From: Oscillospiraceae bacterium
GTDB taxonomy: Bacteria; Bacillota; Clostridia; Oscillospirales; Butyricicoccaceae
Length of the DNA: 16,099 nucleotides
Direction: 5' to 3'
NCBI GenBank assembly: GCA_902797555.1
Contig: CADBTM010000086.1
Coordinates: 1-16,099 of the forward strand
The translations under genes and the position numbers were made by a program. Under the pieces are notes generated by a model. It was not told the DNA's origin and did no database searches. It was given only the letters and a program-made list of their open reading frames with translations. Positions 1 through 5,552 of the stretch are shown here, piece after piece. Every line of letters begins with the position of its first letter. Positions within the stretch are counted from its first letter, which is position 1.

Positions 1-2
1 AT

Positions 3-17
3 TGGATTTTCCTCCTT
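3..17 (-). promoter_or_regulatory. Ribosome binding site of a gene lying off the left edge
   Basis: On the minus strand a perfect AAGGAGG (11-17) is followed by eight bases and then AAT at the very edge of the window. If the next base outside is G, an ATG would sit at optimal spacing, so a minus-strand gene probably starts at base 2 and runs out of the window. Only 40 bases separate it from the terminator at 60-94. Its identity cannot be seen. The neighbouring TM1266-family gene makes an [FeFe]-hydrogenase maturation gene a reasonable guess, but that is inference only. Confidence 0.6.
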
Positions 18-59
18 CAAAAAGTGTTGCCCCCATGCTACCCTCCTTTTCCGGAAATT

Positions 60-94
60 AAAAAAGAACTCTGCCCCTTGACAGAGTTCCTTTT
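60..94 (-). terminator. Rho-independent terminator of the SPT-like operon
   Basis: An 8-bp perfect stem (GAACTCTG at 66-73 pairing with CAGAGTTC at 82-89) has an 8-base loop and, read on the minus strand, is followed by a run of six T. It lies 26 bases after the stop codon of the TM1266-like gene, the expected place for the end of the operon that begins near 2890. Confidence 0.88.
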
Positions 95-119
95 GGGTTC
101 TTCTTTTCAAATGGTGCTT

Positions 120-386
120 TTACAGTCTCTCTTCCAGGCTCACCACGTTGGAATAGGCCGTTTTGGCGCTGACGCCGTCCAGCTTGCCGATCTTTCCCGA
201 CAGGGCGCTGATCACGTCCTGGGGCGCATCGATGGCCACGCTGATCACGTTGATCCCCCGTTTGTGATAGGGGATCCCCATTCTCCCGATGATCCAACCG
301 CCATACTCGTGCAGCAGCTCGTTGAGCGCCGCCACCGAATCTCCGTTTTCCACGATGATCCCGATCACCGCGACTCTGCTTTCCAT
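120..386 (-). CDS. TM1266-family iron-only hydrogenase system regulator (ACT-like)
   Basis: This 88-residue protein belongs to the small TM1266 family of ACT-like ferredoxin-fold proteins, often annotated as putative iron-only hydrogenase system regulator because members sit beside hydE/hydF/hydG. The sequence shows the family hallmarks: an N-terminal VAVIGIIVE strand, LHEYGGWIIGRMGIPY around residues 25-41, the strand INVISVAIDA, and SGKIGKLDGV near the C-terminus. The start at 386 is chosen because GGGAGGAA lies just upstream; reading further upstream only enters the previous gene. It is the last gene of the operon, 13 bases after the lipoprotein gene, and is followed by a clear terminator. 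Family assignment is confident. The function (ligand-binding regulator or assembly aid) is not established, and a role in hydrogenase control here is inference from the family name. Confidence 0.88.
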   Translation of the reverse strand: MESRVAVIGIIVENGDSVAALNELLHEYGGWIIGRMGIPYHKRGINVISVAIDAPQDVISALSGKIGKLDGVSAKTAYSNVVSLEERL

Positions 387-399
387 GGTTTTTCCTCCC

Positions 400-870
400 T
401 TACGAATCGGCCTCGCAGTAGTACAGCGTTCTCGTCTCGCTGTCATATACCGCTGCGGTAAAATTGACGTTTCCCCGGCGCAGCGCTGCCTTGGGGTCGC
501 TGCGGTCATAGGTCTGACTGTACCGGTCTTCAAAAAAATAGTATCCCGAATGGACGTCCTGTTCCGGACGGTAGGCTTCTGGGATCCTGTCCATCAGCTC
601 GTCCAGCGCCTCCGGCATGGGCAGCTCCAGCCAGTCCTCGTTCCAGCCCAGCTCTTTTCCCACCCGGTCGTCGGAAAACCGCAGCACCACCAGTGCAAAT
701 CCGTCCCCGTGAAAGCCCTCGTGGCTGTCACTCTGCGCCACGATCTCTCCCGCCGTCAGGTTGACGTTCAGCTTTTTGGACAGCGTTTCCTGCACGGTCT
801 TTTCCCCGCATCCGCCCAGGCTCATCATCGCCGCCAGCAGCAGGGTCAGCAGCACACATTTAGCTCGCAT
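400..870 (-). CDS. Small lipoprotein of unknown function
   Basis: This 156-residue protein has a classical lipoprotein signal peptide: two basic residues within the first four, a hydrophobic stretch (VLLTLLLAAMM, residues 6-16) and the lipobox LGGC with the acylated Cys at residue 21. It should therefore be exported and anchored to the outer face of the cell membrane. The mature part is hydrophilic and rich in acidic and aromatic residues; I recognise no known domain. The start overlaps the end of the dehydrogenase gene by 11 bases and has only a weak ribosome site, suggesting translational coupling. It lies between the dehydrogenase and the TM1266-like gene in one operon, so a link to the upstream enzymes is possible but unproven. 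Confidence 0.82.
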   Translation of the reverse strand: MRAKCVLLTLLLAAMMSLGGCGEKTVQETLSKKLNVNLTAGEIVAQSDSHEGFHGDGFALVVLRFSDDRVGKELGWNEDWLELPMPEALDELMDRIPEAYRPEQDVHSGYYFFEDRYSQTYDRSDPKAALRRGNVNFTAAVYDSETRTLYYCEADS

Positions 871-1654
871 ACAGCATCCCGATCAGTCGGTTGAGCAGCC
901 TGCACGGCAACACCTTGGACAAAAAGCAGAACAGCTGATAGTCAAACCGGATGGCGGTCAGCGGCTTGGGATGGGCCTTAAGCGCCATGGCGCACACATA
1001 GTTTCCCGCCTTCTGGGGATCCATGCCCCCCTGCTCGTCCTTCTCCATCCGGGTCACCGACCGGGAGATGCGTCCCTGATAGACGTCGTCCCCTGCCACG
1101 CTTTTGGCGCGGGCGGCGGTAAACCCGGTGCGGATATCTCCCGGACGCACGGCGCACACCGTGATCCCAAAGGGGCGCACCTCATTGGCCAGCGCCATGG
1201 TATAGCTGTCGATGGCCGCCTTGGCTGCCGAATAATAGGTCTGGAAAGGGATGGGAATGGGCGCGGCCACCGAGCTGATGTTGACGATCCGCCCGCCGCC
1301 CTGCTTGCGCAAAATGGGCAGAAACACCTTGTTCACCCGCACCATACCGAAAAAGTTGACGTCAAACTGCCGCTTTGCCTCCTCGGTGTCGGTAAACTCC
1401 ACCGCCCCCGAAATGCCAAAGCCCGCGTTGTTCACCACGATATCCACTCTCCCGCTTTCCCGGAGGATCTCCTCCGCGGCGGCGGCGATCTGGCTCTCGT
1501 CGGTGACGTCGGCCTTCAGATTGCGGATCCCGGGCAGATCCTGTCCGCCCCTGCGGCTGATGGCGTAAACGGTGCAGCCCTTTTCCGCCAGTGCCTTTGC
1601 GGTGCACAGACCGATCCCCGAGCTTCCTCCGGTGACCACTGCCACTTTGCCCAT
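860..1654 (-). CDS. Short-chain dehydrogenase/reductase, 3-ketosphinganine-reductase-like
   Basis: This 264-residue classical SDR is an NAD(P)H-dependent oxidoreductase. Visible motifs are the cofactor-binding TGGSSGIG (residues 8-15), D49-V-T, NNAG (75-78), the catalytic Asn in FDVNFFG (N100), Ser128 and the YSAAK pair Tyr141/Lys145, followed by RPGDI. The C-terminal 30 residues are hydrophobic and basic (FCFLSKVLP then RLLNRLIGMLY), a tail common in membrane-associated SDRs acting on lipids. The ATG at 1654 has GGGAGGA eight bases upstream, and it overlaps the stop region of the SPT-like gene, so the two are translationally coupled. Because the partner makes an alpha-amino ketone in related systems, reduction of that ketone to an amino alcohol is the likeliest job. 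This is inferred; SDR substrate cannot be read from sequence. Confidence 0.85.
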   Translation of the reverse strand: MGKVAVVTGGSSGIGLCTAKALAEKGCTVYAISRRGGQDLPGIRNLKADVTDESQIAAAAEEILRESGRVDIVVNNAGFGISGAVEFTDTEEAKRQFDVNFFGMVRVNKVFLPILRKQGGGRIVNISSVAAPIPIPFQTYYSAAKAAIDSYTMALANEVRPFGITVCAVRPGDIRTGFTAARAKSVAGDDVYQGRISRSVTRMEKDEQGGMDPQKAGNYVCAMALKAHPKPLTAIRFDYQLFCFLSKVLPCRLLNRLIGMLYAS

Positions 1655-1655
1655 A

Positions 1656-2828
1656 TTATTTTCCTCCCACCACAGAAGCGATGATGTCACTGGCTTCGTC
1701 CACCAGCTCTTCGGTCAGCGTTGCCATATAGCTGGTGCGCAGCAAGCAGTCGGACGGCGGCGTTGCCGGAGGCAGCACCGGGTTGACGTACACGCCGCCC
1801 TCATAGATCTTCTTGGCCGCCTCCAGCGTATTATAGATGTCATGGGTATAGATGGGAACGATGGGCGTGTCGGCCTCCCGGATGCTCACGCCCTTTTCCC
1901 GGAAGCACTTTCTCGCATAGGAGGCGATCTCGCTCAGCCGCACAGGCAGCTCGGGATGCTCCTTCAGCTCCCGCAGGGCAGCCAGCGCCACCGCGCAGTT
2001 TGCCGGCGGGATGGACGCCGAAAAGATAAAGGGTCTGCTGGCATGGCGCACATAATCGGCCACCAGGTGGCTGGACGCCATGTATCCGCCCAGCGAGGCC
2101 AGCGACTTGGAGAAGGTGCCCATATAGATGTCCACATCGTCCTCCAGCCCGAAATAGCTGGCGGTACCTCTTCCGCCCTCGCCGATCACGCCCAGACCGT
2201 GGGCGTCGTCCACCATCACCCGGGCGCCGTATTTTTTGGCCAGCGCCACGATCTCGGGCAGCTTTGCGATGTCGCCGCCCATGGAAAACACGCCGTCGGT
2301 GACGATCAGGCAGCCGCACTTTTCGGGCACCCGCTGAAGCTGTCTCTCCAGATCCTCCATGTCGGCATGCTCGTACCGCAGCATCTTGCCATAGCTCAGC
2401 TTGATGCCGTCATAAATGCTGGCATGGTTTTCCTTGTCGGACACCACATAATCTCCCATGCCCACCACGGCGCTGATAATGCCCAGGTTGGACTGGAATC
2501 CGGTGGAAAAGGTGACCACCTCTTCCTTGCGCAAAAAGTCGGCCAGCTCACTTTCCAGCTCCAGATGCATCTCCAGCGTTCCGTTGAGAAAGCGGGACCC
2601 CGAGCAGCCGGTGCCGTACCGCTCCAGCGCCTTGATGCCCGCCTCGATCACCCGCTCGTTGGTGGTCAGTCCCAGATAGTTGTTGGAGCCCAGCATGATG
2701 CGGCGCTTGCCCTCCATCTGCACCACCTTGTCCTGGCGGCTTTCCAGCGCATGGAAATAGGGATACAGGCCCTTTTCCCGGGCTTCGGTGGCCAGACTCG
2801 GCCGGCTCATTTTTTCAAAAATATCCAT
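1656..2828 (-). CDS. Alpha-oxoamine synthase, serine palmitoyltransferase-like
   Basis: This 390-residue PLP enzyme belongs to the alpha-oxoamine synthase group (BioF, Kbl, HemA, SPT), which condenses an amino acid with an acyl-CoA or acyl-ACP and releases CO2. It shows GSNNYLGL (47-54), the cofactor-stacking His135 in NHAS, DDAHGLGVIGEGGRG (207-221) and the PLP lysine Lys241 in GTFSKSLASLGGY. That lysine motif, and GVYVNPVLPPA followed by LLRTSYMATLT (345-371), resemble bacterial serine palmitoyltransferases more than Kbl (TLGKALGG) or BioF (TFGK). Length is normal. It starts 10 bases after AAGGAG and is the first gene of the operon. The adjacent reductase supports a two-step route to a sphingoid-like amino alcohol. 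Alternatives are a Kbl-type or another long-chain aminoketone synthase; the exact substrates are unknown. Confidence 0.85.
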   Translation of the reverse strand: MDIFEKMSRPSLATEAREKGLYPYFHALESRQDKVVQMEGKRRIMLGSNNYLGLTTNERVIEAGIKALERYGTGCSGSRFLNGTLEMHLELESELADFLRKEEVVTFSTGFQSNLGIISAVVGMGDYVVSDKENHASIYDGIKLSYGKMLRYEHADMEDLERQLQRVPEKCGCLIVTDGVFSMGGDIAKLPEIVALAKKYGARVMVDDAHGLGVIGEGGRGTASYFGLEDDVDIYMGTFSKSLASLGGYMASSHLVADYVRHASRPFIFSASIPPANCAVALAALRELKEHPELPVRLSEIASYARKCFREKGVSIREADTPIVPIYTHDIYNTLEAAKKIYEGGVYVNPVLPPATPPSDCLLRTSYMATLTEELVDEASDIIASVVGGK

Positions 2829-2848
2829 GATCGTTCTCCTTTTGGGAA

Positions 2849-2867
2849 TTTCCGGCTGTTCCGGAAA
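2849..2867 (-). promoter_or_regulatory. Leader hairpin ahead of the SPT-like gene
   Basis: TTTCCGG (2849-2855) pairs with CCGGAAA (2861-2867) around a five-base loop, inside the untranslated leader and about seven bases upstream of the AAAAGGAG ribosome site. No T-run follows, so it is not a terminator. It could stabilise the mRNA, tune translation, or be an operator in DNA form. No known riboswitch is recognised. Confidence 0.4.
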
Positions 2868-2897
2868 ATTACATCAAAAATTTGAAGTATTTGCTTT

Positions 2898-2926
2898 ATT
2901 ATACCAAAGCCCTGTCTCTCTGTCAA
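2898..2926 (-). promoter_or_regulatory. Consensus sigma-A promoter of the SPT-like operon
   Basis: On the minus strand TTGACA (2921-2926) and TATAAT (2898-2903) are separated by exactly 17 bases, a perfect match to the housekeeping promoter. Transcription would start near 2891, leaving a leader of about 60 bases before the ATG at 2828. Confidence 0.92.
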
Positions 2927-2936
2927 GCACCGGCGC

Positions 2937-3173
2937 TCACATTCCCTGTCCGGCCTTTTTCATCCACTTTTCCAGCTCCCGAAACGCCAGATGCACCTCG
3001 GTCACCCTGTCGCTTTCGTCCTTGCCGAACACGGCAATCTCCTCAAAGTCATTATATACCTCGCAGTTGCAGTCGTGCAGTCCCTGGGCCGCACCGTACA
3101 CCTTCGCCACCGCGTCCAGCTGGCTTTGGGTATAGCCCTTTTTCCGATAGCGCATCACATATTTTTCCGTCAT
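2937..3173 (-). CDS. Small conserved-looking protein of unknown function
   Basis: This 78-residue protein is not recognised. It is hydrophilic and has no signal peptide, membrane segment or zinc motif; the only two cysteines form HDCNC (residues 33-37). Predicted order is a basic N-terminus (MRYRKKGY), a helix (QLDAVAKVYGAAQGL), two short strands (CEVYNDFEEIAVFG and VTEVHLAF) and a C-terminal basic helix, consistent with a small alpha/beta domain. It is very probably real: TAAGGAGG lies nine bases before the ATG, and a near-perfect promoter sits upstream at 3200-3228. It stands alone between the LysR gene and the SPT-like operon, whose -35 box begins 11 bases past its stop codon. Confidence 0.72.
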   Translation of the reverse strand: MTEKYVMRYRKKGYTQSQLDAVAKVYGAAQGLHDCNCEVYNDFEEIAVFGKDESDRVTEVHLAFRELEKWMKKAGQGM

Positions 3174-3199
3174 TTTTTCGTCCTCCTTATTCCTTCGTT

Positions 3200-3228
3200 A
3201 TTGTATACTCCTTCCGGCAAGTTGTCAA
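3200..3228 (-). promoter_or_regulatory. Sigma-A promoter of the 78-aa gene
   Basis: Minus-strand TTGACA (3223-3228) and TACAAT (3200-3205) are spaced by 17 bases. The TGA inside the -35 box is the stop codon of the LysR gene, so the promoter overlaps the end of the preceding gene. Confidence 0.88.
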
Positions 3229-4124
3229 AGCTGTGCTCCTCCGCCCCTGCGGATGTTGTCCATAAAGTGCTCGGCTGCCGGGCTCAGGCTCACCCGCTCC
3301 AGTGTGCACATGGTCACCTGCCGTTTTGGGATATGCAGGTCACTTTTCAGCTCCCGCACCGACCCGTCCCGCAGGCTCTGCAGGGCAAACTCTCTGGTGA
3401 CGCACGCCGCTCCCAACCCGATCCGCGCCGCCGAGAGCACCAGCTCGTGGGTGGCCAGCTCAAACTCCGCCCGCAGCGGCAGCCCCATCCTCGCAAAGAC
3501 CTTTTCCAGAAACAGCCGTGAGCTTGCCTTTCTGTCCAGCAGAATCAGCGGCATTCTGGAAATTTCCTCCGCCGTATAGGTTTTGTCCGTGTCCCACTGT
3601 CCGTCGCCTGCCGCCACAAAGATCATCTGGGTGTCAAAGCACTTTTCCACCCGAAAATGCTCTCCCTCCTCCGGACGGCTGGCAAAGGCCACGTCCACCT
3701 TACCCTCGTGCAGCAGCTCCAGCACCTGTCGGCTGGTGCCGTTGCGCAGGCTGAGACGCACCCCGGGATAGTTCTGACGAAAGGCCTTGAGATAGGGCAG
3801 CAGCCACCACCGGGTCAGGGTGTCGCTGGCGCCGATGGTCAGTCTCCCCGCCTCCAGCAGCCGTGCCTGACGCAGACGCTCCTCCCCGCTTTCCAGCATA
3901 CCGAGGGCGTTGCGCACATATTCGTACAAAAGCCGCCCTTCCTCGGTGAGCTCCACGCCCCGCTTCCCCCGGGTAAACAGCTTTACCCGCACCTGCTCCT
4001 CCAGCTGCTTTACCGCTTGACTCACCGCGGGCTGGGAGAGAAACAGCGCCCGCGCCGCGGCGGATATGCTTTCGTGCTCCGCCACCACCTGAAAGATCCG
4101 ATACAGCTCCAGCTTGGCTTCCAT
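3225..4124 (-). CDS. LysR-family transcriptional regulator
   Basis: This 299-residue protein is a LysR-type regulator. The N-terminal winged helix is clear: YRIFQVVAEHESISAAAR then LSQPAVSQAVKQLEEQ (about residues 8-45), then LFTRGKRGVELTEEG. The effector-binding domain begins at GRLTIGASDTL (93) and runs to the end. The ATG at 4124 is preferred over the in-frame ATG at 4139, since the family begins just before this helix and GGAGGGG lies right upstream of 4124. It is divergent from purA with overlapping promoters, so control of purA, or autoregulation only, are the obvious possibilities. LysR proteins usually act on the divergent neighbour, but a purA target would be unusual. The ligand cannot be deduced. 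Confidence 0.92.
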   Translation of the reverse strand: MEAKLELYRIFQVVAEHESISAAARALFLSQPAVSQAVKQLEEQVRVKLFTRGKRGVELTEEGRLLYEYVRNALGMLESGEERLRQARLLEAGRLTIGASDTLTRWWLLPYLKAFRQNYPGVRLSLRNGTSRQVLELLHEGKVDVAFASRPEEGEHFRVEKCFDTQMIFVAAGDGQWDTDKTYTAEEISRMPLILLDRKASSRLFLEKVFARMGLPLRAEFELATHELVLSAARIGLGAACVTREFALQSLRDGSVRELKSDLHIPKRQVTMCTLERVSLSPAAEHFMDNIRRGGGAQL

Positions 4125-4150
4125 AGCCCCTCCATCCATTCAAATTTTTA

Positions 4151-4168
4151 ATGACGAATATTTGTAAT
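4151..4168. promoter_or_regulatory. Near-palindrome, candidate LysR operator
   Basis: The 18-bp stretch reads ATgACgAATATTtGTaAT: symmetric about AATATT except for two mismatched pairs. It lies upstream of the purA -35 box, centred about 50 bases before the expected purA start point, where LysR proteins often bind to activate. The same site falls in the leader of the lysR transcript, suitable for autorepression. It does not fit the strict T-N11-A form. Confidence 0.4.
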
Positions 4169-4174
4169 AATGAT

Positions 4175-4203
4175 TTTACTTATACCTCGATCTTTAGTAT
4201 AAT
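4175..4203 (+). promoter_or_regulatory. Promoter of purA-purB
   Basis: TTTACT (4175-4180), 17-base spacer, TATAAT (4198-4203). The -35 box is weak and the -10 box perfect, a pattern compatible with activation. The leader before the purA ATG is about 55-60 bases and shows no recognised riboswitch. Confidence 0.75.
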
Positions 4204-4224
4204 AAATCTGTCTGAAGAAGGCAA
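4196..4224 (-). promoter_or_regulatory. Candidate promoter of the LysR gene, overlapping the purA promoter
   Basis: On the minus strand TTGCCT (4219-4224), a 17-base spacer and TATACT (4196-4201). The -10 box shares four bases with the purA -10 box on the other strand, so the two promoters should compete for RNA polymerase. Confidence 0.55.
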
Positions 4225-4267
4225 CCCGTTTTTTGCAAAATTTCACCGATATCAGGAGGTTTTTTCT

Positions 4268-5542
4268 ATGTCCAACTGCGCCATCGTAGGCATCAACTGG
4301 GGCGACGAGGGCAAGGGCCGCATGGTCGACCTTGTCACCGAGCAGTACGACGTGGTGGTTCGCTATCAGGGCGGCAACAACGCCGGTCACACCGTCATCA
4401 ACGAATATGGCAAATTTGCCCTTCATCTCATCCCCTCCGGCATCTTCCGCAAGGGTGTGGTCAATGTGCTGGGCAACGGCGTCGTCATCGACTGCGAGCA
4501 TCTGTGGAAGGAGATCTCCTCCCTCCGCGCCGCCGGCATCGACATCACTCCCGCCAACCTCCGCATCTCCGACCGGGCTTCTCTGGTCTTCCCCTTCCAT
4601 CGGGATCTGGACGCCCTGGAGGAAGCCCGCCTCAAGGATCGCGCCTACGGCTCCACCAAGCGGGGCATCGCTCCCGTCTACAGCGACAAATACCAGAAAA
4701 AGACCATTCAGGCCGGCGAGCTGCTCTATCCCGATTATCTGAAAAAGCGTCTCTCCGGCATTCTGGAGTGGAAAAACCTGACCATTGAAAACGTCTACCA
4801 CGCCAAGCCCTATTCTCTCGACGAGATGATGGCGTGGGTGGGCGAGTTCGGTGCCAACCTGACCCCCTTCATCTGCGACACCGGCGCCTTCCTCCGTCAG
4901 GCCGAGCAGGAGGGCAAGAGCATCCTCTTCGAGGCGCAGCTGGGCGCCCTGCGGGATCTGGATTTCGGCATCTGGCCCTACACCTCCTCCTCCAACAACG
5001 TGGCCGCCTATGCTCCCGTGGGCGCCGGTATCCCCGGCAGCCGGGTGGATCGCGTTCTCGGCATCGTCAAGGCCTATTCCACCTGTGTGGGCGAGGGACC
5101 CTTCACCTGCGAATGGTTCGGCGACGACGCCGACAAGCTGCGCGAGACCGGCGGCGAATACGGCGCCTCCACCGGTCGTCCCCGCCGGGTCGGCCCGCTG
5201 GATCTGGTGGCCACCCGCTACGGCGTCACCATGCAGGGTGCCACCGAGCTTGCCCTCACCAAGCTGGACATCCTCTCCTATATGGACACCATTCCCGTCT
5301 GCACCCATTACGAGATCAACGGCACCCGCACCGAGGATTTCCCCTTCCCCGCCCTGCTGGACGATGCCAAGCCGGTCTACACCACCCTTCCCGGCTGGAA
5401 GTGCGATATCGGCTCCGTCCGTCGCTGGGAGGATCTTCCCAAAGCCGCCCGGGACTATGTGGAATATGTAGAAAAGGCGCTGGGCTGCCACATCCGTTAC
5501 GTCTCTGTCGGCGCCGAGCGTGACGCCATCATCGAGCGCTGA
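4268..5542 (+). CDS. purA: Adenylosuccinate synthetase
   Basis: PurA joins IMP and aspartate using GTP to give adenylosuccinate, the first step of the AMP branch of purine synthesis, in the cytoplasm. The 424-residue protein has normal family length. Motifs include WGDEGKG (11-17, with the catalytic Asp13), GGNNAGHT (35-42, catalytic His41), the IMP-contact loop GSTKRGI near residue 132, and the C-terminal STGRPRRVG (GTP loop) and TKLDIL guanine-binding segment. The ATG at 4268 is chosen because AGGAGG ends eight bases upstream and the conserved N-terminus starts there. purB follows after 10 bases, so both AMP-branch steps are co-transcribed. A LysR gene is divergent. Confidence 0.98.
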   Translation: MSNCAIVGINWGDEGKGRMVDLVTEQYDVVVRYQGGNNAGHTVINEYGKFALHLIPSGIFRKGVVNVLGNGVVIDCEHLWKEISSLRAAGIDITPANLRISDRASLVFPFHRDLDALEEARLKDRAYGSTKRGIAPVYSDKYQKKTIQAGELLYPDYLKKRLSGILEWKNLTIENVYHAKPYSLDEMMAWVGEFGANLTPFICDTGAFLRQAEQEGKSILFEAQLGALRDLDFGIWPYTSSSNNVAAYAPVGAGIPGSRVDRVLGIVKAYSTCVGEGPFTCEWFGDDADKLRETGGEYGASTGRPRRVGPLDLVATRYGVTMQGATELALTKLDILSYMDTIPVCTHYEINGTRTEDFPFPALLDDAKPVYTTLPGWKCDIGSVRRWEDLPKAARDYVEYVEKALGCHIRYVSVGAERDAIIER

Positions 5543-5552
5543 GGTGACTGCT

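Noticed and set aside
1656..2828. Assignment as 2-amino-3-ketobutyrate CoA ligase (Kbl)
   Set aside because: The lysine motif and C-terminal arginine region fit SPT-like enzymes better and the neighbour is not a threonine dehydrogenase; kept only as an alternative.
1572..2885. Plus-strand open frame opposite the SPT-like gene (437 codons)
   Set aside because: His- and Gln-rich shadow of the minus-strand enzyme, with no ribosome site.
4148..4165. Purine-repressor (PurBox-like) site before purA
   Set aside because: A 13-base window matches the Gram-positive PurBox at about 10 positions, but the central CCGAAC core is broken and no second, inverted box is present.
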